The notes under the pieces are model-generated. The model searched no databases. It was not told where the DNA came from and was given only the letters and a program-made list of their open reading frames with translations. Positions 7,976-17,304 of a stretch of 64,000 bases of DNA are shown here, piece after piece. Position 1 is the stretch's first letter; each line of letters opens with the position of its first letter. This DNA comes from Streptomyces hyderabadensis (GTDB lineage Bacteria; Actinomycetota; Actinomycetes; Streptomycetales; Streptomycetaceae). The position numbers were made by a program, and so were the translations under genes. The stretch lies in assembly GCF_020404845.1 (NCBI RefSeq), contig NZ_JAIOJZ010000027.1, forward strand, positions 1 to 64,000, given 5' to 3'.

Positions 7976-9757
7976 GTGTCAGCGCTGGAGCCGGACGACC
8001 CGCGCTCCGTCGGGGAGTACCGGCTGCTGAGCCGGCTGGGCGTGGGCGGCATGGGCCGGGTCTTCCTCGGCCGGTCCCCCGGAGGGCGGCTGGTCGCGGT
8101 CAAGGTGGTGCACGCCGAGCTGCTGCGCCGGCCCGAGTTCCGCGACCGCTTCCGCCGCGAGGTCCGGGCGGCCCGGATGGTCAGCGGCGCCTTCACCGCC
8201 CCCGTCGTCGACGCCGACCCGGACGCGCCCCTGCCCTGGCTGGTCACCAGCTACATCGCCGGGCCGTCCCTGGAGCAGGCGGTGGCCGAGCGGGGACCGT
8301 TCGACCCGCAGGCGGTGCTCACCCTGGCCGCCGGGCTCGCCGAGGCGCTGGTGTCGATCCACGCCGCGCACCTCGTCCACCGCGACCTCAAGCCCTCCAA
8401 CGTGCTGCTCGCCGAGGACGGGCCGCGCGTCATCGACTTCGGCATCGTCCGCAGCGTCGACGCCGACTCCCTCACCGGCACCGGGCACATGGCGGGCTCC
8501 CCGGGCTTCATGTCCCCGGAGCAGGTCAACGGGGACGAGGTCACCTGGGCCAGCGACGTGTTCTGCCTGGGCGCGGTCCTGGCCTTCGCGGCGACCGGCG
8601 CGGGCCCCTTCGGCGCCGGTCCGACGCCCGCGCTGCTCTACCGCGTGGTGCACAACGCCCCCGACGTGGCCCCCGTCACCGACCCGGCCCTGCGTTCCCT
8701 GATCGCCGACTGCCTCGCCAAGGACCCGGCCCGCCGTCCCGCCCCGCGCGAGATCCTCGCCCGCATCGGCCCCCTCGGCGGCGAGAGCGCCACCGCCCTG
8801 CCGCACGCCCAGCAGTGGACCCCGGCCGTCCGCCCGACCCGCGCGGACGCCGTGCCCACCCAGATCGTGCCGCCGCCCGCCCCGGCCCCCGCGCAGGCGC
8901 CGACCCGGGTCGACCCCGCCCGTCCGCCGGCACCCGCACCGGGACACGCACGCCCGGCGGACGTACGCCCGACGGCGACCGGGGGCGGCGGCCGCCGCAG
9001 CCGGCGGGCCTTCCTGCTCTCCGGCGCGGGCGCCCTCGCCGCGCTCGGCGTCGGCACCGGGTTCTGGCTCAACCGCCCGGCGGCCTCCGCCCCGTCGGGC
9101 ACCCCGGACGGTTCCGCACCCTCGCCGTCGCCCTCCGCCGCGACCCCGCCGCCCCCGGAGCCGGTCGGACTCTGGCCGCTCGACGAAACTTCCGGCGCCG
9201 TGGCGCGGGACACCGCGGGCGGGCACGACGGCACCGTGACCGGGGTCGCCTGGCAGGGTGCGGGCCAGGGCGCCGCCTTCGACGGCACCGGCAGCCAGAT
9301 CGTGACCGCCGGACCGGTGCTGGACACCGGCGAGGGCCGCAGCTTCACCGTCGCCGCCTGGGTCCGCCTCGCCGTCCTGCCGGGCACCTTCGCCACCGCC
9401 GTCAGCCAGGACAGCGCCGACGCCAGCGGCTTCTACCTCCAGTACTCCAGCGAGGACCACGGCTGGGCCTTCTCCCGCCCCGGTCTGCGCGCCGTCGGCC
9501 GCACCGCTCCCGCCGCGCACGTCTGGACCCACCTGACCGGCGTCTGCGACGGCCGGGCCCGCAAGCTGCGCCTGTACGTCAACGGCGTCCAGGAGGCGGT
9601 CGTCGAGGACACCGGCCCCGCCCCCGCCACCGGCGCCTTCGTCATCGGCCGGGCTGCCTTCGACGGGCAGCCCCGCGACTTCTTCCCCGGCGCCATCCGC
9701 GACGTACGGGCCTTCGACCGGGCACTCGGCCCGGCCAGGGTCGCGAACCTCGCGTGA
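7976..9757 (+). CDS. Receptor-type Ser/Thr protein kinase with LamG/concanavalin-like domain
   Basis: 593 residues. The kinase domain occupies about 14-270 (GVGGMG loop, Lys43, HRDLKPSN with Asp137, IDFG with Asp154). A Pro-rich juxtamembrane region and one hydrophobic segment (about 345-362) follow. The extracellular C-terminal part (about 400-593) reads like a LamG/concanavalin A-like domain: GLWPLDETSGAVARDTAG near its start, with FTVAAWVRL and a final RDVRAFDRAL. It likely binds polysaccharide outside and signals inside. GTG 7976 is preferred over ATG 7928 because GGGAGGGAT precedes it and the kinase domain follows at once. Confidence 0.9.
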   Translation: MSALEPDDPRSVGEYRLLSRLGVGGMGRVFLGRSPGGRLVAVKVVHAELLRRPEFRDRFRREVRAARMVSGAFTAPVVDADPDAPLPWLVTSYIAGPSLEQAVAERGPFDPQAVLTLAAGLAEALVSIHAAHLVHRDLKPSNVLLAEDGPRVIDFGIVRSVDADSLTGTGHMAGSPGFMSPEQVNGDEVTWASDVFCLGAVLAFAATGAGPFGAGPTPALLYRVVHNAPDVAPVTDPALRSLIADCLAKDPARRPAPREILARIGPLGGESATALPHAQQWTPAVRPTRADAVPTQIVPPPAPAPAQAPTRVDPARPPAPAPGHARPADVRPTATGGGGRRSRRAFLLSGAGALAALGVGTGFWLNRPAASAPSGTPDGSAPSPSPSAATPPPPEPVGLWPLDETSGAVARDTAGGHDGTVTGVAWQGAGQGAAFDGTGSQIVTAGPVLDTGEGRSFTVAAWVRLAVLPGTFATAVSQDSADASGFYLQYSSEDHGWAFSRPGLRAVGRTAPAAHVWTHLTGVCDGRARKLRLYVNGVQEAVVEDTGPAPATGAFVIGRAAFDGQPRDFFPGAIRDVRAFDRALGPARVANLA

Positions 9758-9884
9758 CCCGGTTGACGGAGGCTCATCAACGGTCGGCAGGGCGGCAGTT
9801 GGGGCGCTCGTGCTAAAGATGTAGCGTCCAGCAGTGGCCGCGGCTCCCGCACGGAGCGCGCGGCGCCGGCGAACGGGGAGAGAG

Positions 9885-11870
9885 TTGAGCGGGGAAGCCG
9901 GATCCGGCCTCACGGGCAGTGGTGCCGAGCCGTTGGAGGACGACGACCCGCGCCGGATCGGACCGATCCCGCTGCTGGGCCGGCTCGGGGCCGGCGGCAT
10001 GGGCCGCGTCTACCTCGGCGTCCACGAGGGCCGGTACGCGGCCGTCAAGCAGGTGCTGCCGTCGGTCGCCGGGGAGGACAAGGACTTCCTGCGCCGCTTC
10101 GGGCACGAGCTGGACAACCTCGCCCGGCTGCCCGAGGAGGCCACGGCGCCGCTGCTGGCCGGGGACCGGGAGGCCCGGCCGCCCTGGTTCGCCACCGCCT
10201 ACGTGCCCGGCCTCACCCTGCGCGAGGCCGTCGACCTGCACGGCCCGCTGCCGGCCGGCGCGCTGTGGCTGCTGCTGCGGGAGGCCGCGAAGGGGCTTGA
10301 GGCGGTGCACGCGCTGGACGTGGTGCACCGGGACCTGAAGCCGTCCAACGTCATGCTGACCGTCGACGGACTCACCCTCATCGACTTCGGGGTGGCCCGG
10401 GCCGCGGAGCAGAGCCAGTTGACCAGGACCGGCATGGTGGTGGGCACGCCCGCCTACATGTCACCCGAGCAGGCCTCCGGGAAGCGGGCGTCCAGCGGTG
10501 CCGTGGACGTCTTCGCGCTGGGCTCGGTGCTGGCGTACGCGGCGTCCGGGCGGCCGCCTTTCGGCGACGAGTCCGGGCACGCCGTGCTCTACCGCATCGT
10601 GCACGAGGACCCCGACCTCCAGCCGCTGCGGGACCTGGACGCGGAACTCGCCGAGGTCGTCGCGTCCTGCCTGGACAAGGACCACGAGGGCCGCCCCACC
10701 GCCGCCGAACTCGTCGAACGCGCCACCGCGCGCGGACCGTCGGCCGCCGCACCGTGGCCCCGGGACATCACCGAGCGGCTGGCCGAACGGGCCGCCTTCG
10801 CCGCCCGGGTGCCCGAACCCGTACCCCTGCCCGAGCCGGACGAGGCGGGCGGACCGGACGCTGCAGACGGGCCGGACAAGACAGGCGGGCCGGACAGGAC
10901 AGATGGGCCGGACAAGACGGGCGGGCCGGGCAGGACGGGCGGGCCGGACGCGGCGGAGAAGGCGGCGCCCGCCGCGCCGTCCGTCCCCGTGGTCACCGGG
11001 GGACGGCCCGAGAAGCGTGAACGGCGGGGCCGTACGAAGGTGCTGGCGTTCGTGATCCCCGTCGTCGTGACCGGGACGACGCTCGGATTCACCCTGCTGC
11101 CGCACGTGATGGACGACGCGGACCGGGACGGGAACACGGCCGCACCGCCCGCGGCCACCCGGACGGCCGCCCCGGCCTTCACCGGCCCGAGCGCCTCCGC
11201 CTCCCGCAGCCCCGACGACGGGAAGAAGGACGACCGGGACAAGGGCGGGGACAAGAACAAGGACGAGGACAAGGACTCGGAGAGCGGGAAGGACGGCGAC
11301 GGCGGCGCGTCCGGCGGAGGCGGCGGCGGAGACGCGGCCGCCGCCACGCAGGGGGCGTCCGGCGGCGCATCCGGCCCGGGGGGATCCTCCGGCGCGGGCG
11401 GGGCGTCCGACCCGGGCGGCTCGTCCGGCTCGGACACGTCCACCGGCTCCGGAAGCGGGTCCGGGGAGAGCGGTTCCGGCAGTGACGGCTCGGACGGCGG
11501 CGGGGCCGCGTCGGGCAGCTTCATGCTGAAGAACGGGTCGAGCGGGAAGTGCATGTACGTCGGCACCCCCGTCGACGACGGCAACTGCTCGGGCGACATC
11601 GCCGTCTTCCGCTTCCAGGACACCTCGGGCGGGGCCTTCCGGATCCTCAACGTGGGCACGGCCGAGTGCATCCACTCCAGGTCCGCGAACGCCTGGCTCG
11701 TCAAGGACAGCTGCGGCTCGTTCGGCGGAGAGTGGCGGGAGGGGGCGAACGGCTCGCTCCAGAACCTCAACACCGGTGGCTGCCTCGACCTCAACCGGCG
11801 GGCGTCCAGGATCGGCCTGACCACCACGACCTGCACCGGCTCCGACTCCCAGCGCTGGACCAGGATCTGA
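9885..11870 (+). CDS. Receptor-type Ser/Thr protein kinase with ricin-type lectin domain (paralog of 2718)
   Basis: 661 residues from TTG 9885, which follows GGGGAGAG at good spacing; GTG 9834 is an upstream alternative. Kinase motifs: Lys55, HRD Asp150, DFG Asp167. A membrane helix (VLAFVIPVVVTGTTLGFTLL) separates these from an Asp/Lys-rich then Gly/Ser-rich linker and a C-terminal ricin-like domain with cysteines and QRW. Bases 10185-10692 differ from 3003-3510 at only about eight positions, while the flanks are clearly diverged. It uses CTG where the paralog has TTA, so it should not be bldA-limited. The linkers and lectin domains differ, suggesting different ligands. Confidence 0.92.
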   Translation: MSGEAGSGLTGSGAEPLEDDDPRRIGPIPLLGRLGAGGMGRVYLGVHEGRYAAVKQVLPSVAGEDKDFLRRFGHELDNLARLPEEATAPLLAGDREARPPWFATAYVPGLTLREAVDLHGPLPAGALWLLLREAAKGLEAVHALDVVHRDLKPSNVMLTVDGLTLIDFGVARAAEQSQLTRTGMVVGTPAYMSPEQASGKRASSGAVDVFALGSVLAYAASGRPPFGDESGHAVLYRIVHEDPDLQPLRDLDAELAEVVASCLDKDHEGRPTAAELVERATARGPSAAAPWPRDITERLAERAAFAARVPEPVPLPEPDEAGGPDAADGPDKTGGPDRTDGPDKTGGPGRTGGPDAAEKAAPAAPSVPVVTGGRPEKRERRGRTKVLAFVIPVVVTGTTLGFTLLPHVMDDADRDGNTAAPPAATRTAAPAFTGPSASASRSPDDGKKDDRDKGGDKNKDEDKDSESGKDGDGGASGGGGGGDAAAATQGASGGASGPGGSSGAGGASDPGGSSGSDTSTGSGSGSGESGSGSDGSDGGGAASGSFMLKNGSSGKCMYVGTPVDDGNCSGDIAVFRFQDTSGGAFRILNVGTAECIHSRSANAWLVKDSCGSFGGEWREGANGSLQNLNTGGCLDLNRRASRIGLTTTTCTGSDSQRWTRI

Positions 11871-11882
11871 CGGAGCGCAGCG

Positions 11883-12230
11883 TCAGGGCTCGTCCCGCCT
11901 GCCCCCGCTGCGGTCCTCGTCGTCCTTGTCGCCCTTGCCGTCCTGGTCCTCTTCGCCGTCCTTGCCCAGCGACTTCAGGAACTCGGGATTGTCGTCCGGC
12001 GCCACCCACTGCCGCCGCCCGCCGCCCTGCCACGGGGCGGAGCCGGCGGGCTGCCGCTTCTTGCCGGCGATGATCCAGGAGATCGAGCCGACCAGCGGGA
12101 AGAGCAGCACGAGGATCGCCCACAGCGGCTTGGGCATGTGGCGGATGTCGGCGTCCTTCGTGCTGATGCAGTCGATGAACGCGTAGACGCTCAGTGCCAG
12201 CGGCACGAGGAACATCAGCACCCGGAGCAT
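11883..12230 (-). CDS. PLDc_N-type small membrane protein
   Basis: 115 residues with two hydrophobic helices (MLRVLMFLVPLALSVYAFID and LWAILVLLFPLVGSISWIIAG). The pattern is that of the phospholipase D N-terminal membrane domain found alone in many actinobacteria. A charged Asp/Lys-rich cytoplasmic tail follows. Start ATG 12230 begins the first helix. It converges on the upstream kinase gene with 12 bp between stops and is divergent from mqnL. Function unknown. Confidence 0.82.
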   Translation of the reverse strand: MLRVLMFLVPLALSVYAFIDCISTKDADIRHMPKPLWAILVLLFPLVGSISWIIAGKKRQPAGSAPWQGGGRRQWVAPDDNPEFLKSLGKDGEEDQDGKGDKDDEDRSGGRRDEP

Positions 12231-12317
12231 GGGCCTCTCCAGCTCAAGCGAGGGGTGGGGACGCGTCACGGCCCCCAGGTACAGGGCCAGGGTAGCCGCT
12301 CGGGGATACTGGACCGC

Positions 12318-13775
12318 ATGGCTTACGACGATCTTCGCTCCCTGCTCAGGGCACTGGAGCGCGAGGGCGACCTCAAGCGCATCAAGGCCGAGGTGGACCC
12401 GTACCTGGAGGTCGGGGAGATCGTCGACCGGGTGAACAAGGCGGGCGGCCCGGCGTTGCTCTTCGAGAACGTGAAGGGCTCCGACCTGCCGCTGGCGATG
12501 AACGTCTTCGGCACCGACCGCCGCCTGCTCAAGGCCCTCGGCCTCAAGTCGTACTCCGACATCTCGGACAAGATCGGCGGCCTGCTGAAGCCCGAGCTGC
12601 CGCAGGGCTTCGTCGGCGTGCGCGAGGCCTTCGGGAAGCTCGGCGCGATGACGCACGTACCGCCGAAGAAGGTGAAGCCGGGCACCGCGCCCGTCCAGGA
12701 GGTCGTGCGCACCGGCGACGACGTGGACCTGGACCGCCTCCCCGCCCTCTTCACCTGGCCCGACGACGGCGGCTCCTTCTTCAACCTCGGGCTCACCCAC
12801 ACCAAGGACCCGGAGACGGGCATCCGCAACCTGGGCCTCTACCGGCTGCAGCGCCACGACAAGCGCACCATCGGCATGCACTGGCAGATCCACAAGGACA
12901 GCCGCAACCACTACCAGGTCGCCGCCCGCCGCGGTGAGCGCCTGCCGGTCGCGATCGCCTTCGGCTGCCCGCCCGCCGTGACCTACTCCTCCACCGCCCC
13001 GCTCCCCGGCGACATCGACGAGTACCTCTTCGCCGGGTTCCTGCAGGGCAAGCGGATCGAGATGGTCGACTGCAAGACGGTCCCGCTGCAGGTCCCCGCG
13101 CAGGCGGAGGTGGTCCTGGAGGGCTGGCTGGAGCCGGGCGAGATGCTCCCCGAGGGCCCCTTCGGCGACCACACCGGCTTCTACACGCCGCAGGAGCCCT
13201 TCCCCGCCCTGAAGATCGACTGCGTGACGATGCGGAAGCGGCCGCTGCTCCAGTCGATCGTGGTCGGCCGCCCCCCGACGGAGGACGGTCCGCTGGGCAG
13301 GGCCACGGAGCGCTTCTTCCTCCCCCTCCTCAAGATCATCGTCCCGGACATCGTGGACTACCACCTCCCCGAGGCCGGCGGCTTCCACAACTGCGCGATC
13401 GTCTCGATCGACAAGAAGTACCCCAAGCACGCGCAGAAGGTCATGCACGCCATCTGGGGCGCGCACATGATGTCCCTGACCAAGCTGATCGTGGTCGTTG
13501 ACTCCGACTGCGACGTCCACGACCTGCACGAGGTCGCCTGGCGGGCGCTCGGCAACACCGACTACGGCCGCGACCTCACCGTGGTCGAAGGCCCGGTCGA
13601 CCACCTCGACCACGCCTCCTACCAGCAGTTCTGGGGCGGCAAGGCGGGCATCGACGCGACGAAGAAGCTGCCCGAGGAGGGGTACACGCGCGACGGGGGC
13701 TGGCCGGACATGGTGCTGTCCGACCCGGATACGGCGGCGAAGGTCGACCGCCGCTGGAAGGAGTACGGACTGTGA
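12318..13775 (+). CDS. mqnL: UbiD-family menaquinone biosynthesis decarboxylase
   Basis: 485 residues, the full length of a UbiD decarboxylase using prenylated FMN. It is expected to remove the 6-carboxyl group in the late futalosine pathway of menaquinone synthesis. Recognisable segments are LFENVKGSDLPLAMNVFGT at the N-terminus, RDSRNHYQ-like substrate region, EGPFGDHTGFY and the C-terminal VDSDCDVHD. No Shine-Dalgarno sequence precedes ATG 12318, but a GATACT -10-like element at 12305-12310 suggests a leaderless mRNA. The stop overlaps the mqnP start (GTGA), and a UbiX-type cofactor synthase follows in the same run. The mqnL name follows current nomenclature for this pathway. Confidence 0.9.
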   Translation: MAYDDLRSLLRALEREGDLKRIKAEVDPYLEVGEIVDRVNKAGGPALLFENVKGSDLPLAMNVFGTDRRLLKALGLKSYSDISDKIGGLLKPELPQGFVGVREAFGKLGAMTHVPPKKVKPGTAPVQEVVRTGDDVDLDRLPALFTWPDDGGSFFNLGLTHTKDPETGIRNLGLYRLQRHDKRTIGMHWQIHKDSRNHYQVAARRGERLPVAIAFGCPPAVTYSSTAPLPGDIDEYLFAGFLQGKRIEMVDCKTVPLQVPAQAEVVLEGWLEPGEMLPEGPFGDHTGFYTPQEPFPALKIDCVTMRKRPLLQSIVVGRPPTEDGPLGRATERFFLPLLKIIVPDIVDYHLPEAGGFHNCAIVSIDKKYPKHAQKVMHAIWGAHMMSLTKLIVVVDSDCDVHDLHEVAWRALGNTDYGRDLTVVEGPVDHLDHASYQQFWGGKAGIDATKKLPEEGYTRDGGWPDMVLSDPDTAAKVDRRWKEYGL

Positions 13776-14677
13776 CGTCGGCTTCCGCCGCCCTGCCGCA
13801 GCAGCCGGGGCGCACCAAGGCCTTCCTGCGCCTGGTGATGATCGAGCACTCGGTGTTCGCGCTGCCCTTCGCCTACATCGCCGCGCTGACCGCGATGTAC
13901 CGGTGGGACGAGAACATCCACTGGGGCCGGCTGCTCCTGGTCACCGTCGCCATGGTGGGCCTGCGCACCTTCGCGATGGCGGTCAACCGGATCATCGACC
14001 GCGAGATCGACGCCCGGAACCCCCGCACCGCCCACCGCGAGCTGGTCACCGGCGCCATGTCGGTCAGGCACGCCTGGACCGGCGCGCTGATCGCGCTGGT
14101 CGTCTTCCTCGGCGCGGCGGCCCTGCTCAACCCGCTCTGCCTGGCCCTCGCCCCGGTGGCCGTCGTGCCGATGGTGGTCTACCCGTACGGCAAGCGGTTC
14201 ACCAACTTCCCGCAGGCCATCCTCGGTCTCGCCCAGGCCATGGGCCCGATCGGCGGCTGGCTGGCGATCACCGGCGAGTGGTCCTGGGAGGCCGTGATCC
14301 TCGGCCTCGCGGTCGGCATCTGGATCGGCGGCTTCGACCTGATCTACGCCTGCCAGGACGTCGAGACCGACCGGCAGGTCGGCGTGAAATCCGTCCCGGC
14401 CCGCTTCGGCATCCCCGCCGCCATCTGGGGCGCCCGCGCCTGCCACACGGTGACCACGGCCCTGTTCGTCTGGTACGCCGTCGCCACCGACGCCGGTGTC
14501 TTCTTCTGGCTCGGCCTGCTGATCGTCGCGGGCGCGTTCCTCTACGAGCACACCATCGTCCGCCCCACCGACCTGACCCGCCTCAACAGGGCGTTCTTCA
14601 GCGTCAACGGCTTCATCGGCATCGCGCTTTTCGTATGCGCGCTGCTGGATCTGCTCGTACGGGGCCTCACGGTCTGA
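13772..14677 (+). CDS. mqnP: UbiA-type prenyltransferase of the futalosine menaquinone pathway
   Basis: A 301-residue polytopic membrane protein of the UbiA superfamily. The first Asp-rich motif, NRIIDREIDARNPRT, holds the NxxxDxxxD metal/diphosphate site. The second, CQDVETDRQ, lies about 120 residues later. It attaches the polyprenyl chain to the dihydroxynaphthoate intermediate. The GTG start overlaps the mqnL stop, so the two are translationally coupled. Confidence 0.92.
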   Translation: MTSASAALPQQPGRTKAFLRLVMIEHSVFALPFAYIAALTAMYRWDENIHWGRLLLVTVAMVGLRTFAMAVNRIIDREIDARNPRTAHRELVTGAMSVRHAWTGALIALVVFLGAAALLNPLCLALAPVAVVPMVVYPYGKRFTNFPQAILGLAQAMGPIGGWLAITGEWSWEAVILGLAVGIWIGGFDLIYACQDVETDRQVGVKSVPARFGIPAAIWGARACHTVTTALFVWYAVATDAGVFFWLGLLIVAGAFLYEHTIVRPTDLTRLNRAFFSVNGFIGIALFVCALLDLLVRGLTV

Positions 14678-14708
14678 AAACCCTGAGCCTGCGACTAGGC
14701 TCGGCATC

Positions 14709-15383
14709 ATGAAGCCAGGACAGACGCAGCGCGTGCCTTGGATCGTGGGGGTGTCCGGGGCCTCCGGCACCCCGTACGCCGCCGCCGTGCTGCGTGCGCT
14801 GCTCGCCGCCGGCGAGAGCGTCGACCTGGTGGTCAGCCGGGCCTCGCGGCTCACCCTGCTCGACGAGACCGGCATCTCCTTCCGCGACGCCCACTGGCAG
14901 CAGGACCTGCGCGAGTGGCTGGCCCGCGGAGCCGACGGGAAGCCCGACGCCTTCGACGCGGATGTCTCCGGCGTACGGCACTGGAGCGCGGGCGACCTCG
15001 CGGCCGGGCCGTCCTCCGGGTCGTACCCGGCGAAGGGCATGCTGATCGTGCCCGCGTCGACGGCCTGCGTGGCCGGTGTCGCGCTCGGGCTGTCGAAGGA
15101 CCTGCTCCAGCGCACCGCGAGCGTGACCCTCAAGGAGCGCCGCAGGCTGGTCGTGGCCGTACGGGAGACCCCGCTGGACGGCCGGACGCTGCGGCACCTG
15201 GTGACCCTGGACGACGCCGGCGCGAGCGTGGTGCCCGCCTCCCCGGCCTTCTACGCGGGGGCGACGCACATCCAGGACCTGGTGGACTTCGTCGCCGGAC
15301 GGGTGCTCGACGCGGCGGGCGTCGGGCACGACCTCTACCGCCGCTGGCGCGGCGACCTCGGCGGGGCCCGCCCCACCAGCTGA
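14709..15383 (+). CDS. mqnM: UbiX-like flavin prenyltransferase
   Basis: 224 residues of the UbiX/Pad1 flavoprotein family, which makes prenylated FMN for UbiD enzymes. The N-terminal GVSGASGTPYAAAVL phosphate-binding loop, PASTACVAGVALGLS and RRLVVAVRETPL are family hallmarks. It is about 30 residues longer than the usual 190, with an insert around 60-90. It lies directly downstream of mqnL and mqnP and presumably supplies cofactor to MqnL. Confidence 0.9.
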   Translation: MKPGQTQRVPWIVGVSGASGTPYAAAVLRALLAAGESVDLVVSRASRLTLLDETGISFRDAHWQQDLREWLARGADGKPDAFDADVSGVRHWSAGDLAAGPSSGSYPAKGMLIVPASTACVAGVALGLSKDLLQRTASVTLKERRRLVVAVRETPLDGRTLRHLVTLDDAGASVVPASPAFYAGATHIQDLVDFVAGRVLDAAGVGHDLYRRWRGDLGGARPTS

Positions 15384-15459
15384 GCACCACCCCCACATCT
15401 TCGCCCCTCACGTTTGTTACCCACATCTTCAGAACTCTTCAGTGGAAGGCTTCGATCGC

Positions 15460-15915
15460 ATGGACGCGGTGGACAGGCAGCTCATCCAGGCCCTGAGGGA
15501 GAACGGCCGGGCCTCCTACGCGGAGCTGGGGCGCCTGGTCGGACTCTCCGGACCCAGCGTCACCGACCGCATCAACCGGCTGGAGGCGGCCGGCGTCATC
15601 ACCGGCTACCGGGCCACCGTCGACGCCGCCTCGCTCGGCCTCGGCGTCACCGCCCTGATCGGCGTCTCGCTCTCCGACGCCGCCGACCACGAGGACGTGG
15701 CCCAGCGCCTCAAGGAGCTGCGGGAGATCGAGGACTGCTGGTTCATCGCCGGCGACGACTCCTACATGCTCAAGGTGCGCGCCGCCGACGTGGACGGACT
15801 GGAGAGCATCATCCGGCGGCTGTCGGGCACCAAGGGCGTGTCCAGGACCCGTACCACCATCGTTCTCTCCACCAAGTGGGAGAACCGGGTGGGCGAGCTG
15901 CCGGAAGAGGTCTAG
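15460..15915 (+). CDS. Lrp/AsnC-family transcriptional regulator
   Basis: 151 residues. The N-terminal helix-turn-helix (GRASYAELGRLVGLSGPSV, about 17-35) is followed by a RAM effector domain (VTALIGVSL ... YMLKVRAADV). ATG 15460 is chosen over GTG 15442 because GGAAGG lies upstream of it and the family's MDxxDRQLIxAL begins there. It sits between mqnM and mqnE, so it may couple menaquinone genes to an amino acid or related effector. No binding site could be identified. Confidence 0.88.
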   Translation: MDAVDRQLIQALRENGRASYAELGRLVGLSGPSVTDRINRLEAAGVITGYRATVDAASLGLGVTALIGVSLSDAADHEDVAQRLKELREIEDCWFIAGDDSYMLKVRAADVDGLESIIRRLSGTKGVSRTRTTIVLSTKWENRVGELPEEV

Positions 15916-15963
15916 TCACCGGGGCGTACGGTTGTCCCCGTCTGTCTCAGAAAGAGGTATCGC

Positions 15964-17127
15964 ATGGACGCCGGGCTCAAGCGCGAGCTGGAGCAGAAGG
16001 TCCGCTCCGGTGAGCGGCTGACCCGCGAGGACGGCATCGCGCTGTACGAGTCGGACGATCTCGCCTGGCTCGGCGGCCTCGCGCACGAGGTGCGGACGCG
16101 GAAGAACGGCGACGTCGTCCACTTCAACGTCAACCGCCACCTCAACATGACCAACGTGTGCACCGCCTCCTGCGCGTACTGCTCCTTCCAGCGCAAGCCG
16201 GGGGAGAAGGACGCGTACACGATGCGCATCGAGGAGGCGGTGAAGCTCGCCAAGGAGATGGAGGGCGAGAACCTCACCGAGCTGCACATCGTCAACGGCC
16301 TACACCCCAACCTGCCGTGGCGCTACTACCCGCGCTCGCTCAGGGAACTGAAGGCCGCGCTGCCGGGCGTGTCGCTCAAGGCGTTCACCGCCACCGAGAT
16401 CCACCACTTCGAGACCATCTCCGGGATGTCCGCCTCCGACATCCTGGACGAGCTGATCGACGCCGGTCTGGAGTCGCTGACCGGCGGCGGCGCGGAGATC
16501 TTCGACTGGGAGGTGCGGCAGCACATCGTCGACCACCGCACCCACTGGGAGGACTGGTCCCGCATCCACCGCCTGGCCCACGAGAAGGGCCTGAAGACCC
16601 CCTGCACCATGCTCTACGGCCACATCGAGGAGCCCCGCCACCGCGTGGACCACGTGCTGCGCCTGCGTGAGCTGCAGGACGAGACGGGCGGCTTCCAGGT
16701 CTTCATCCCGCTGCGCTACCAGCACGACTTCGTGGACATGAAGGACGGCAAGGTCCGCAACCGGCTCCAGGCGCGGACGCAGATGGCGACCGGCGCGGAG
16801 GCGCTGAAGACCTTCGCGGTCTCGCGGCTGCTGTTCGACAACGTCCCGCACGTCAAGGTCTTCTGGGTCATGCACGGCGTCCAGACCGCCCAGCTGGCCC
16901 TCCAGCACGGCGCGGACGACATGGACGGCTCGGTGGTCGAGTACAAGATCACCCACGACGCGGACGACTTCGGCACGCCGAACAAGCTGACGCGGGAGGA
17001 CCTGCTGGACCTCATCCGCGACGCGGGGTTCCGGCCGGTCGAGCGCAACACGCGGTACGAGGTCCTCCGGGAGTACGAGGGTCCCGACCCGGCGCGCCGG
17101 GAGTCGCCGCAGCCGATGCGGGTGTGA
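15964..17127 (+). CDS. mqnE: Aminofutalosine synthase (radical SAM), menaquinone biosynthesis
   Basis: 387 residues with the radical-SAM cluster motif CTASCAYC (Cys66, Cys70, Cys73) embedded in NVNRHLNMTNV, and a downstream glycine-rich LTGGGAEIFD segment. MqnE joins the enolpyruvyl benzoate made by MqnA to the adenosyl moiety of SAM, giving aminofutalosine. The related MqnC has a different flank around its cluster motif, so MqnE is the better call. GAAAGAGG lies just upstream of ATG 15964. It follows the Lrp gene by 48 bp. Confidence 0.9.
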   Translation: MDAGLKRELEQKVRSGERLTREDGIALYESDDLAWLGGLAHEVRTRKNGDVVHFNVNRHLNMTNVCTASCAYCSFQRKPGEKDAYTMRIEEAVKLAKEMEGENLTELHIVNGLHPNLPWRYYPRSLRELKAALPGVSLKAFTATEIHHFETISGMSASDILDELIDAGLESLTGGGAEIFDWEVRQHIVDHRTHWEDWSRIHRLAHEKGLKTPCTMLYGHIEEPRHRVDHVLRLRELQDETGGFQVFIPLRYQHDFVDMKDGKVRNRLQARTQMATGAEALKTFAVSRLLFDNVPHVKVFWVMHGVQTAQLALQHGADDMDGSVVEYKITHDADDFGTPNKLTREDLLDLIRDAGFRPVERNTRYEVLREYEGPDPARRESPQPMRV

Positions 17128-17162
17128 ATTCCGCGGTAGTTCTCCGGCTGCCGGCCGGTGGG

Positions 17163-17248
17163 GGCTGGTCGCGCAGTTCCCCGCGCCCCTTTCAGGGGCG
17201 GTCCAGTGCACGTGCCCCGAAGGGGCGCGGGGAACTGCGCGACCAGCC
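17163..17248. repeat. Perfect 29-bp inverted repeat (Streptomyces-type intergenic element)
   Basis: Arms 17163-17191 and 17220-17248 are exact reverse complements over 29 bp with a 28-bp loop that can form a second small stem. The arm sequence (CGCGGGGAACTGCGCGACCA core) is one I recall as widespread between Streptomyces genes. It can act as terminator of the mqn operon. Confidence 0.75.
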
Positions 17249-17304
17249 ACGGACCACCCGCACCCGGCACGGGTCCGAACCGCCCCGGCGGGTACCCGCA
17301 CCGC

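Noticed and set aside
12231..13613. Upstream extension of the PLDc_N frame
   Set aside because: Antisense to mqnL; membrane protein pattern starts only at ATG 12230.
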